DNA of 5,006 nt from Methanomassiliicoccales archaeon (GTDB lineage Archaea; Thermoplasmatota; Thermoplasmata; Methanomassiliicoccales; JACIVX01), in NCBI GenBank assembly GCA_028679985.1, contig JAJRAH010000043.1:1-5006 (forward strand), given 5' to 3'. The notes under the pieces were generated by a model. It saw only the letters and a list, made by a program, of their open reading frames with translations. It was not told where the DNA came from and made no database searches. The translations under genes and the position numbers were made by a program. Positions 1 through 5,006 of the stretch are shown one piece after another (positions within the stretch are counted from its first letter, which is position 1; every line of letters begins with the position of its first letter).

Positions 1-970
1 CGATCTTCTTGCCACAATCGATGTACGCGTCCCCTATGATTATCGTCGATTCTATCTCCCCGTTGACGATCGTGGTGCCGTCCCCCACCGCCGTGTACGG
101 ACCGACGTACGTATCTGGCCCTATCACGCAGTTCTTCCCGATAACCACCGGCCCGCGAATCATCGACCCCTTCTTGATCAGTGTCCCCTCTCCGATGCTG
201 ACACGCCCGATCACCTTCACGCCATCCTCGAGCGTGCCGTCGTTCCTCTTCTCGATCGTCTCGAGCACGAGGTGGTTCGCTAGAAGTATGTCCTCGGGCT
301 TACCGGTGTCCTTCCACCATCCCCTAACCTGCCTGGCTATCACGTTCCCCTTCTGCTTCCGCAGGTTGTCGATGGCGTCGGTGATCTCGAGCTCGTTCCG
401 CCAGGATGGCTTCAGATCCTTGATGACAGGGAAGATGCTCTTCCTCAGGAAGTATATGCCGATCATCGCGAGGTTGCTCTTCGGCTCCTTCGGCTTCTCG
501 ACGATGCTCACGATCTCGCCCTTCTCATCCAGCTCCGCAATGCCGAACTTCTGCGGATTGTCGACCGGACACAACGCGACCATGGCCTCGTAGTTCTTCG
601 CGGCGAATTCCTCGACCATGTACTTGATCCCGCCCTTGAGGATGTTGTCCCCGAGATAGACGACGAAGGGATCGTCCCCCATGAACTCCTCGGAGCAGCC
701 GACGGCCTGGGCGATGCCCCTCGGCTCCCCCTGCACGATGTACGCTATTCTGACCCCGTACTGGCTTCCGTCCCCGAGGAGGTCCCTCACCTTCTCGGGC
801 ATGTTGTTGCCGAGGATGACGCCTATGTCCACGATGCCCGCGTCCCTCAGGTCCTCGAGACAGTAGAGTATGTTCGGCTTGTTGGCGATCGGAATGAGTT
901 GTTTCGGTCCGGTGTGGGTCAGAGGCCGCAGCCTTGTCCCGCTACCTCCAGCAAGGATCAGACCTTTCAT
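1..970 (-). CDS. rmlA: Glucose-1-phosphate thymidylyltransferase, long form (3' end off window)
   Basis: It makes dTDP-glucose from dTTP and glucose-1-phosphate, the first step of dTDP-deoxysugar synthesis, in the cytoplasm. The reverse-strand translation is open for 323 codons to the window edge. The N-terminus carries the nucleotidyltransferase signature GGSGTRLRPLTHTGPKQ (residues 8-24) with the expected Arg13 and Lys23. YLGDN (105-109) supplies a metal-binding Asp108, VEKP lies at 157-160, and WWKDTGKPED (218-227) supplies a second metal-binding Asp221. From about residue 250 onward there are left-handed beta-helix hexapeptide-type repeats rich in I-G and V-G steps. This marks the long RmlA form, usually about 350-360 residues, so roughly 30-35 residues should be missing at the left edge. 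The start ATG (968-970) overlaps the rmlD stop in ATGA, indicating translational coupling. Activity on another sugar-1-phosphate cannot be excluded, but the motif set fits RmlA well. Confidence 0.93.
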   Translation of the reverse strand, partial: MKGLILAGGSGTRLRPLTHTGPKQLIPIANKPNILYCLEDLRDAGIVDIGVILGNNMPEKVRDLLGDGSQYGVRIAYIVQGEPRGIAQAVGCSEEFMGDDPFVVYLGDNILKGGIKYMVEEFAAKNYEAMVALCPVDNPQKFGIAELDEKGEIVSIVEKPKEPKSNLAMIGIYFLRKSIFPVIKDLKPSWRNELEITDAIDNLRKQKGNVIARQVRGWWKDTGKPEDILLANHLVLETIEKRNDGTLEDGVKVIGRVSIGEGTLIKKGSMIRGPVVIGKNCVIGPDTYVGPYTAVGDGTTIVNGEIESTIIIGDAYIDCGKKI

Positions 971-1884
971 TTCTTCCCCTCCGTCGAGCGCATATCCCGG
1001 AGCCCTTCCTCAACAGATAGCATCTTCATATTTAACTCTCCCTCCGCCTTTCCGACATCGAGACACGAGCATGCTGGCCTCCTGGCAACAAGCTTCGATT
1101 CGTCGGTCATCGCGCTCTTGATCAAGGATGCGTCCAGTTGGAACACCTCAGCGATCTTCATCCCGATGTCGTACCTGCTCGCGCAGTCCGGTCCGGAAGT
1201 GTGGAATATCCCCCTTGCATTCGATTCGAGGAGACCGAGCAGTACGTCGGCGCAGTGAGGAACGTAGGTGGGTGAGACTGTCTGGTCCCGAAAGAGCTGG
1301 ACCTCCTTCCCCTTCCTCAGCGAGTCTATCACCCAGGTGACGAAGTTCTGCTTCTGCGACAACCTGTTCCACCCGTACAGGACCGACACCCTGCAGACGA
1401 CGTTCTTGGTCGACGCGTCCATCGTCAGCCTCTCTCCCTCGAGCTTCGTCCGGGCGTAGATGCTCAGCGGATCGGGAGACTCGAACTCGAGGTAGGGGGA
1501 GCCCTTCTCCCCGTTGAAGACGTAATCTGTCGAGAGGTAGAGCAGCCTCGCACCGACGAGGTCGCAAGCCTGCGCGATGTTTAACGTCCCCTCCGCGTTC
1601 ACCGCCCAGGCCTTCGAGGGATTCCGCTCGCAGAAGTCGACGTTCGTCAGGGCCGAGGCCAGTATGACCGCCTCCGGACCGAATCCTCTGAGAACCTGAC
1701 GCGCCTCGTCCGCGTCGGTGATGTCGAGTCTGGCCGCCTCGATCCCGGACGGCGGAATCGACGTATCGTGGAACGTCCCGAGAACCTGATACCCCTTCCC
1801 AAGTGCCTTCGCTGCAACGTATTGGCCTAGGAGCCCGCCCGCCCCTACGACGGCGATCCGTCTCACGAAGTAGTGAATGTCCAT
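967..1884 (-). CDS. rmlD: dTDP-4-dehydrorhamnose reductase family protein
   Basis: A 305-residue short-chain dehydrogenase/reductase of the RmlD type. The family reduces the 4-keto group of dTDP-4-keto-L-rhamnose with NAD(P)H, the last step to dTDP-L-rhamnose. The N-terminal Rossmann loop is VVGAGGLLGQ (residues 12-21). The catalytic triad is visible as STDYVF (118-123) with Thr119, followed by YARTK (143-147) with Tyr143 and Lys147. A C-terminal RPACSCLDVGKAE stretch (269-281) matches the family's RP...LD..K segment. Length is normal (about 280-305). It is the first gene of a minus-strand pair with rmlA. The chosen ATG gives six or so residues more than the usual start just before the Rossmann strand; a GTG at 1864-1866 (Val7) is an alternative. 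Neither has a clear Shine-Dalgarno sequence. The related MAT2B-like or other nucleotide-sugar reductases are the main alternative, but linkage to rmlA favours RmlD. Confidence 0.88.
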   Translation of the reverse strand: MDIHYFVRRIAVVGAGGLLGQYVAAKALGKGYQVLGTFHDTSIPPSGIEAARLDITDADEARQVLRGFGPEAVILASALTNVDFCERNPSKAWAVNAEGTLNIAQACDLVGARLLYLSTDYVFNGEKGSPYLEFESPDPLSIYARTKLEGERLTMDASTKNVVCRVSVLYGWNRLSQKQNFVTWVIDSLRKGKEVQLFRDQTVSPTYVPHCADVLLGLLESNARGIFHTSGPDCASRYDIGMKIAEVFQLDASLIKSAMTDESKLVARRPACSCLDVGKAEGELNMKMLSVEEGLRDMRSTEGKK

Positions 1885-1888
1885 GCGC

Positions 1889-1904
1889 TTCTAAAAGATA
1901 TTCG
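1889..1904 (-). promoter_or_regulatory. Possible archaeal TATA element for rmlD-rmlA
   Basis: On the minus strand this reads CGAATATCTTTTAGAA, the most AT-rich piece of the 90-nt divergent gap. Its centre is about 12 nt before the annotated ATG and about 30 nt before the alternative GTG at 1866-1864. At a typical archaeal TATA-to-start distance of about 25-30 nt, transcription would begin near the GTG. This would favour a leaderless mRNA starting there. The assignment is made by eye only. Confidence 0.3.
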
Positions 1905-1935
1905 ATTGGATCCGAGATCCCTGATAATCTCAAGG

Positions 1936-1945
1936 TTCAAAAGCC
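1936..1945 (+). promoter_or_regulatory. Weak TATA-like element upstream of the RmlC-like gene
   Basis: TTCAAAAGCC lies about 35 nt before the ATG at 1975 and is the only suitably placed AT-rich stretch on this strand. A start site about 25 nt downstream would fall inside the TTG-initiated extension (TTG at 1957), which supports the ATG as the true start. The match to a TATA consensus is poor. Confidence 0.2.
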
Positions 1946-1974
1946 CGTAGGACCATTTGGCTCTGAGTGAGGGG

Positions 1975-2442
1975 ATGAGCAGACAACTGATCGATGGAGT
2001 GAAGGTCAGGAACCTCAAGGCGATCCCGGACGAGCGGGGCTGGCTGATGGAGCTGTTCCGAAGCGACTGGGAGGAGTTCGAGAAGTTCGGGCAGCTGTAC
2101 ATCACGACCTGCAGCCCTGGTGTCGTCAAGGGGTGGCACTACCACAAGAAGCAGACGGACCATTTCGTCTGCCTGAGGGGAATGGCGAAGGTCGTGCTGT
2201 ACGACGCGAGGGAGCGGTCCAAGACGAAGGGCATGGTCAACGAGTTCTTCATGGGGGAGCGCAACTTCATCCTGTTGAAGATTCCGCCGCTCGTGTATCA
2301 CGGCTTCAAGGGGATCGGAAACGATGAGGCCTGGATACTCAACATACCGACTGAGGTTTACAAGTATGACGAGCCCGACGAGTTCCGGATCCCCTACGAT
2401 TCCAAGGACGTCCCGTACGACTGGAACATCAAGATGGGATGA
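1975..2442 (+). CDS. RmlC-like dTDP-4-dehydrorhamnose 3,5-epimerase family cupin
   Basis: A 155-residue single-domain cupin. RmlC epimerises C3 and C5 of dTDP-4-keto-6-deoxyglucose before RmlD reduction. Visible family marks are ERGWLMELFRSDW (20-32), GVVKGWHYHKKQTDHF (49-64) where His55 aligns with the RmlC catalytic His of the RG-x-H-x-Q motif, a second cupin stretch with VYHGF (107-111), and a YKYDEPDE segment (129-136) that fits the position of the catalytic Tyr. The protein ends PYDSKDVPYDW, typical of short archaeal RmlC-like proteins. It is shorter than classical RmlC (about 180). The neighbourhood of rmlA and rmlD argues for a dTDP-sugar substrate, but HYH replaces the usual H-x-Q, so an epimerase with different regiospecificity is possible. 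An upstream in-frame TTG at 1957 would add six residues. The ATG is preferred because GAGGGG abuts it and family similarity begins only after it. Confidence 0.82.
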   Translation: MSRQLIDGVKVRNLKAIPDERGWLMELFRSDWEEFEKFGQLYITTCSPGVVKGWHYHKKQTDHFVCLRGMAKVVLYDARERSKTKGMVNEFFMGERNFILLKIPPLVYHGFKGIGNDEAWILNIPTEVYKYDEPDEFRIPYDSKDVPYDWNIKMG

Positions 2443-2445
2443 GAC

Positions 2446-2826
2446 CTAGGCGGGATGCCGACTCGGACCCTGTGACATCCTGCCTCCGGAGTATTTCCTG
2501 ATCGTGCTCAGAAGGTCGGATCTCTTCAACGGCTTGGCGATCACTTCCCTCGCACCGGCCTCGATGATCGCCTCGCCCTGGCTCGCCGAGAAGCCGGTCA
2601 CGGCTAGGACCGCAGCGTTGGGATTCTCCGAAAGTATCCTCCTTGTCGCCTCGATTCCGTCCATGCCTCTCATCACGATGTCCATCAGGACCAGGTCGGG
2701 CCTCTCTCGGCGGAACGATTCGATCGCCTTCGCTCCGCTCTCCGCCTCCACGACTTCATGTCCGCTCAACATGTCCCTGAGCAATTCTCGTATTCGCTCA
2801 TCATCGTCCACGACAAGGACCTTCAT
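2446..2826 (-). CDS. Stand-alone CheY-like response regulator receiver
   Basis: A 126-residue protein consisting of one phospho-acceptor receiver domain and a short polar tail, with no DNA-binding or enzymatic output domain. All key residues are present: the acidic cluster VVDDDE (5-10), phospho-acceptor Asp49 in LVLMDIVMRGMDG, Thr77 in LAVTGF, and Lys98 with cis-Pro99 in IAKPL. It should be phosphorylated by a histidine kinase and act by protein-protein contact, as CheY-like or phosphorelay proteins do. No kinase is in the window. The ATG at 2824-2826 is chosen because the domain starts directly after it. An upstream in-frame start would add 26 non-conserved residues and run through the TATA-like element. 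The gene converges on the RmlC-like gene with a 3-nt gap and diverges from the iron-sulfur flavoprotein gene. The partner and process are unknown. Confidence 0.9.
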   Translation of the reverse strand: MKVLVVDDDERIRELLRDMLSGHEVVEAESGAKAIESFRRERPDLVLMDIVMRGMDGIEATRRILSENPNAAVLAVTGFSASQGEAIIEAGAREVIAKPLKRSDLLSTIRKYSGGRMSQGPSRHPA

Positions 2827-2852
2827 CTTCCCCGTGGATAATATCGCCAAGG

Positions 2853-2870
2853 TCCCATATAATAATTGTG
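2853..2870. promoter_or_regulatory. AT-rich element, probable TATA box for the receiver gene, possibly bidirectional
   Basis: The plus strand reads CATATAATAATTG; the minus strand reads CAATTATTATATG. It is by far the most AT-rich stretch in the 99-nt gap between two divergent genes. For the receiver gene its centre is about 35 nt before the ATG, giving a short leader with a GGGGA near the start. For the flavoprotein gene it lies about 65 nt before the ATG, giving a leader of about 35-40 nt with a Shine-Dalgarno sequence. TATA function is inferred from composition and spacing. Confidence 0.5.
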
Positions 2871-2915
2871 TGACAACCAGATTCCTGTTGAATGGTCCTT
2901 TCATTCGACATCATT

Positions 2916-2920
2916 AAGGA
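2916..2920 (+). promoter_or_regulatory. Ribosome binding site of the iron-sulfur flavoprotein gene
   Basis: AAGGA lies 5 nt before the ATG at 2926. It supports this start over the in-frame GTG at 2866, whose added 20 residues bear no family similarity and overlap the AT-rich promoter element. Confidence 0.5.
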
Positions 2921-2925
2921 ACGGT

Positions 2926-3531
2926 ATGTCGGTACGAGCAGGCGGTGAGAGACTGAAGGTTCTGACGATCAACGGAAGCCCGCGCAAGGATGGAAACACT
3001 GCGACGATTCTCAAGCAGCTGGAGAGGATCGCGAAGAAGAACGGAGCGAAGGTCGAGCATGTCGACCTGGTCGACCTGGACTTCTCGGATTGCATGGAAT
3101 GCATGGGCTGCCAGAAAGGGACCAAGTGCATCACCGACGACGACATGCAGGGAATCTACGGGAAAATGCAGGAGGCGGACCTAATGATGATAGGCTCCCC
3201 GATCTTTATGGACGCCGAAACGGGTTTGACCAAGAGCTTCGTCGACCGGACCTTCGCGCTCCTCGCACCTGGAAAGGGTTCAGACCCATTCGATACGAGA
3301 CTGGACAAAGGGAAGAAGGCGTTGATCGTGTTCACCTGCGGCATGTCCGAGGGCGGTGTGGTGTATCATGGGCTGACCGTCCGATACTTCGACACACTCG
3401 TCAAGCTGCTCGGCTACGACGATTTCCGCTCCTTCATCATCCCGGTACCTCCCGCTAGGAAAGGATTGCTCAAGACCCCGGCGGCGAAGGCAATGATCGA
3501 GGAAGCATCGAGGTTTCTCGTCGAAAGCTGA
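2926..3531 (+). CDS. Iron-sulfur flavoprotein (Isf family, NADPH-dependent FMN reductase fold)
   Basis: A 201-residue flavodoxin-like protein. After a short N-terminal leader, KVLTINGSPRKDGNT (11-25) forms the first strand and FMN phosphate-binding loop. CMECMGCQKGTKC (56-68) has cysteines at 56, 59, 62 and 68, spaced CX2CX2CX5C. This is the compact motif that binds a [4Fe-4S] cluster in Methanosarcina Isf (family spacing CX2CX2CX4-7C). MMIGSPIFMDAETG (87-100) is the second flavin-contact segment of the fold. Isf proteins pass electrons, for example from ferredoxin, to FMN and on to O2, H2O2 or other acceptors, and are linked to oxidative stress in anaerobes. Length is normal (about 190-200). 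It is divergent from the receiver gene and 89 nt upstream of the zinc-ribbon/HisA-like gene, which has its own promoter. The physiological acceptor cannot be read from the sequence. Confidence 0.88.
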   Translation: MSVRAGGERLKVLTINGSPRKDGNTATILKQLERIAKKNGAKVEHVDLVDLDFSDCMECMGCQKGTKCITDDDMQGIYGKMQEADLMMIGSPIFMDAETGLTKSFVDRTFALLAPGKGSDPFDTRLDKGKKALIVFTCGMSEGGVVYHGLTVRYFDTLVKLLGYDDFRSFIIPVPPARKGLLKTPAAKAMIEEASRFLVES

Positions 3532-3575
3532 TCGTCCCTGTTGAGTTCCGAAGGGAGACCGCGGGAAGTGGCGGT

Positions 3576-3590
3576 TGGAAAGTATTATCT
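3576..3590 (+). promoter_or_regulatory. BRE/TATA-like promoter of the zinc-ribbon HisA/HisF-like gene
   Basis: TGGAAAGTATTATCT combines a purine-rich BRE-like GGAAAG with an AT-rich TATTAT core. The core is centred near 3586, about 35 nt before the ATG at 3621. The predicted start site near 3612 leaves a leader of only about 10 nt, in line with the lack of a Shine-Dalgarno sequence before this gene. Confidence 0.5.
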
Positions 3591-3620
3591 GGAAGCACTG
3601 CTTCGCCATGAAACGTAGAC

Positions 3621-4664
3621 ATGTTCGACGACCCGGAGAGGATAAGAGCCTGCCCCTATTGCGGGAGCACGAATATCGCGCCGAAGATGCTCTTCGGAGG
3701 ACCGCTCGCAGGCGTGGACAACAGGGACGGTTCCTTCGTCTGCGCGAGCTGCGGGCGAACGGCGGTGCCGCTCGACTTCGCCTCGTCGGAAGAGCTCCGT
3801 TTTTTCCAGAGAGATGTGCTCGGAGCGAGGGAGAAGGAAAGTCAGAAGAAGAAGTTCGTCCACATCCCGATCGTTCCCGTCGACACCACGTCCCTGTTCT
3901 CAGTCGCTGGCTTCGACATGCCGATCGGACAGAGGGTGGAGGTCGTCAGCGTCGAGTGGAACGGCAATACGCTCTCGCGGACGAAATACGCTGCACCTTT
4001 TGCAAAGTATCTGAAGGCGGTTGAGGGAGGACGATACAATGCAACGGACGTTCTCCTCATAGACCTGTCCGGGATTCAGAGCGGGAAGCCGAATTTCAAG
4101 GTGCTGCGCGAGCTAGTTCGAAGGAAGTACAATGTCTGGCTCGACATGGGAATGCGGTCGATGCAGGATCTCTTCGATTCTTTCGCGATGGAAATCGCTA
4201 GGGCGGTCGCGAGTTCCCTTACAGTCCCGAGCATGAGGCTGTACAGAGACATTTTCGATCTGTCGGACAAGTGCCTCCCCTGCATCTTCATGGAGGACGA
4301 TGTGATCTGGTCGGTCCCGGAGTGCGGCCCGGAGAAGCTCAGGGACGTCATAAAGGAACTCAAGAACATCGGCTTCGAGGAGATCGGGGTCATAGACGTC
4401 GAAGGGCTCGGAAAGCGGTCTGGGGTCTCGAAGGATTTCGTGTCTAGATTGGCCGGCTGCGATCTCGATGTCGTCGTTGGCGGGGGCGTGATCGAGTCGG
4501 ACTTGAACAAGCTCCAAGAGGCAGGTTTCGCCGGAGCTTTCGTCGACCCCTACACGCCCGTGATCGCCGACATCATCGAAGAGAGGGAGGACGAGCTTCC
4601 GACCGACCACACGGTGGCGACGACGAGGAAGACGACAACGCCGAAGCCCGCTCCGGCTGACTGA
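3621..4664 (+). CDS. Zinc-ribbon protein fused to a diverged HisA/HisF-like TIM barrel
   Basis: A 347-residue, apparently cytoplasmic protein in three parts. Residues 11-44 hold a zinc ribbon with CPYC and CASC knuckles (Cys11, 14, 41, 44). Residues about 78-318 resemble the archaeal HisA/HisF-related family: IPIVPVDTTS (82-91) fits the first barrel strand with Asp88 near the HisA catalytic Asp position; VLLIDLSGIQSG (144-155) and VWLDMGMRS (172-180) fit the following strands; FMEDDVIW (223-230) sits where the second catalytic Asp is expected; VIDVEGLGKRSGV (257-269) and VVVGGGVIESDL (284-295) match late strands, the latter a GGG phosphate loop. The usual second C-terminal phosphate motif is replaced by VDPYTPV. 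A tail (320-347) is acidic, then Thr/Pro/Lys-rich. Because one phosphate site is altered and no his genes are nearby, histidine synthesis is unlikely. The substrate is unknown; a phosphosugar or nucleotide-like ligand is a guess. The gene is probably transcribed alone. No in-frame start precedes this ATG closely. Confidence 0.75.
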   Translation: MFDDPERIRACPYCGSTNIAPKMLFGGPLAGVDNRDGSFVCASCGRTAVPLDFASSEELRFFQRDVLGAREKESQKKKFVHIPIVPVDTTSLFSVAGFDMPIGQRVEVVSVEWNGNTLSRTKYAAPFAKYLKAVEGGRYNATDVLLIDLSGIQSGKPNFKVLRELVRRKYNVWLDMGMRSMQDLFDSFAMEIARAVASSLTVPSMRLYRDIFDLSDKCLPCIFMEDDVIWSVPECGPEKLRDVIKELKNIGFEEIGVIDVEGLGKRSGVSKDFVSRLAGCDLDVVVGGGVIESDLNKLQEAGFAGAFVDPYTPVIADIIEEREDELPTDHTVATTRKTTTPKPAPAD

Positions 4665-4673
4665 GCGTCAACA

Positions 4674-4698
4674 AAGAAATACGACGAGAAATCAATAA
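4674..4698 (+). promoter_or_regulatory. AT-rich upstream stretch, possible promoter of the dehydrogenase gene
   Basis: The 49-nt gap before the ATG at 4714 contains two AT-rich pieces, AAAGAAATACG and GAAATCAATAA. Either could act as a TATA box at about 20-35 nt from the start codon, which lacks a Shine-Dalgarno sequence. Read-through from the upstream gene is equally possible. This is a weak call. Confidence 0.25.
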
Positions 4699-4713
4699 CT
4701 GCCTCGTGGTCGC

Positions 4714-5006
4714 ATGAGTTTCAAGGTCGTCATTACCGATTACATCTACGGCGAGCCGGACGAGGAGCGGAAGATTCTTGGTGACATCGGAGCCACGCTC
4801 GAGATGCACGACTGCAAGACTGAGGATGAGGTGCTCGAGGTCACGAGGGATGCCGACGGCGTCATGAACACGTACGCACCGATGCCGAGAAGAGTCATCG
4901 AGTCTTTGGAGAAATGTAGGGCGATCGCGCGGTACGGCATCGGCTTCGACACGATCGACGTGGACGCTGCGACGGAGAAGGGCATTGCGGTCATGAACGT
5001 CCCTAC
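4714..5006 (+). CDS. D-isomer-specific 2-hydroxyacid dehydrogenase, CtBP/SerA-like (5' part only)
   Basis: The first 97 codons are present and the frame is still open at the window edge. The visible part is the N-terminal catalytic subdomain: a first strand FKVVITDY (3-10), then DADGVMNTYAPMP (46-58), and the hallmark ARYGIGFDTIDVDAATEKGI (72-91) followed by VMNVPT. R-x-G-x-G-x-D-x-I-D is typical of the C-terminal-binding-protein and 3-phosphoglycerate dehydrogenase branch, which oxidises or reduces D-2-hydroxy/2-keto acids with NAD(H). The NAD-binding Rossmann domain and the catalytic Arg-Glu-His residues lie beyond the edge. Full-length relatives have about 320-350 residues (over 500 for long SerA), so the substrate cannot be assigned. 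It sits 49 nt after the zinc-ribbon/HisA-like gene on the same strand. Confidence 0.85.
   Translation, partial: MSFKVVITDYIYGEPDEERKILGDIGATLEMHDCKTEDEVLEVTRDADGVMNTYAPMPRRVIESLEKCRAIARYGIGFDTIDVDAATEKGIAVMNVP

Noticed and set aside
9..593. A 194-codon plus-strand frame antisense to rmlA
   Set aside because: The minus strand encodes unmistakable RmlA motifs; the antisense translation is Ser/Pro/Thr-rich, a usual shadow composition.
1148..1933. A 261-codon open frame on the minus strand overlapping rmlD
   Set aside because: It is a shifted-frame shadow of rmlD. The translation is Arg/Gly-rich with no motif, as expected from GC-rich coding DNA.
2827..2904. In-frame N-terminal extension of the receiver by 26 residues
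   Set aside because: The added residues are unlike any receiver N-terminus and the extension runs through the AT-rich promoter element. MKVLVVDDDE is the canonical start.
2866..2925. GTG-initiated extension of the iron-sulfur flavoprotein
   Set aside because: It begins within the TATA-like element and adds 20 residues without family similarity. AAGGA precedes the ATG at 2926.
3532..3575. Possible terminator after the flavoprotein gene
   Set aside because: No T-run and no convincing hairpin followed by Ts was found; the short G-rich pieces do not form a clear stem.
3575..4024. A 149-codon plus-strand frame overlapping the start of the zinc-ribbon gene
   Set aside because: It is Arg-rich low-complexity translation with no motif; the zinc-ribbon frame explains this region with recognisable domains.
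3621..4664. Annotation of the barrel protein as a true histidine biosynthesis HisA or HisF
   Set aside because: The protein carries an extra zinc ribbon, lacks one conserved phosphate motif, and has no his genes beside it.

Overview
This window looks like chromosomal DNA of a GC-rich archaeon, most likely a euryarchaeote (a methanogen- or Thermoplasmata-type lineage). The evidence is indirect. Several genes have archaeal-style TATA elements a short distance upstream and little or no Shine-Dalgarno signal. There is a Methanosarcina-type iron-sulfur flavoprotein with the compact CX2CX2CX5C motif, a long-form archaeal/actinobacterial-type RmlA, and a HisA/HisF-related protein of the kind seen in archaea. 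No rRNA or other taxonomic marker is present, so the assignment is an inference.

Left part (1-2442): a nucleotide-sugar cassette. On the minus strand rmlD (dTDP-4-dehydrorhamnose reductase family) is followed, with a 4-nt ATGA overlap, by rmlA (glucose-1-phosphate thymidylyltransferase, long form), which runs off the left edge. Divergently, on the plus strand, lies a short RmlC-like cupin (dTDP-4-dehydrorhamnose 3,5-epimerase family). Together they supply three of the four steps from glucose-1-phosphate to dTDP-L-rhamnose or a related dTDP-deoxysugar. The missing dehydratase (RmlB) may lie beyond the left edge. The likely use is in surface glycans or protein glycosylation.

Middle part (2446-3531): a stand-alone CheY-like receiver on the minus strand ends 3 nt from the end of the RmlC-like gene. 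It is transcribed divergently from an iron-sulfur flavoprotein. The 99-nt gap between these two genes holds an AT-rich element that could serve both directions.

Right part (3621-5006): a 347-residue protein joins an N-terminal CX2C...CX2C zinc ribbon to a diverged HisA/HisF-like barrel and an acidic/Thr-Pro tail. It has its own BRE/TATA-like promoter. It is followed by the first 97 codons of a D-isomer-specific 2-hydroxyacid dehydrogenase (CtBP/SerA-like), cut by the right edge.

The window is gene-dense: the gaps between genes are 3 to 99 nt and there is no gene-free stretch over 300 nt. I saw no tRNA, rRNA, CRISPR, insertion sequence or obvious repeat. The least ordinary item is the zinc-ribbon/HisA-HisF-like fusion. 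I do not see a convincing new multi-gene system.
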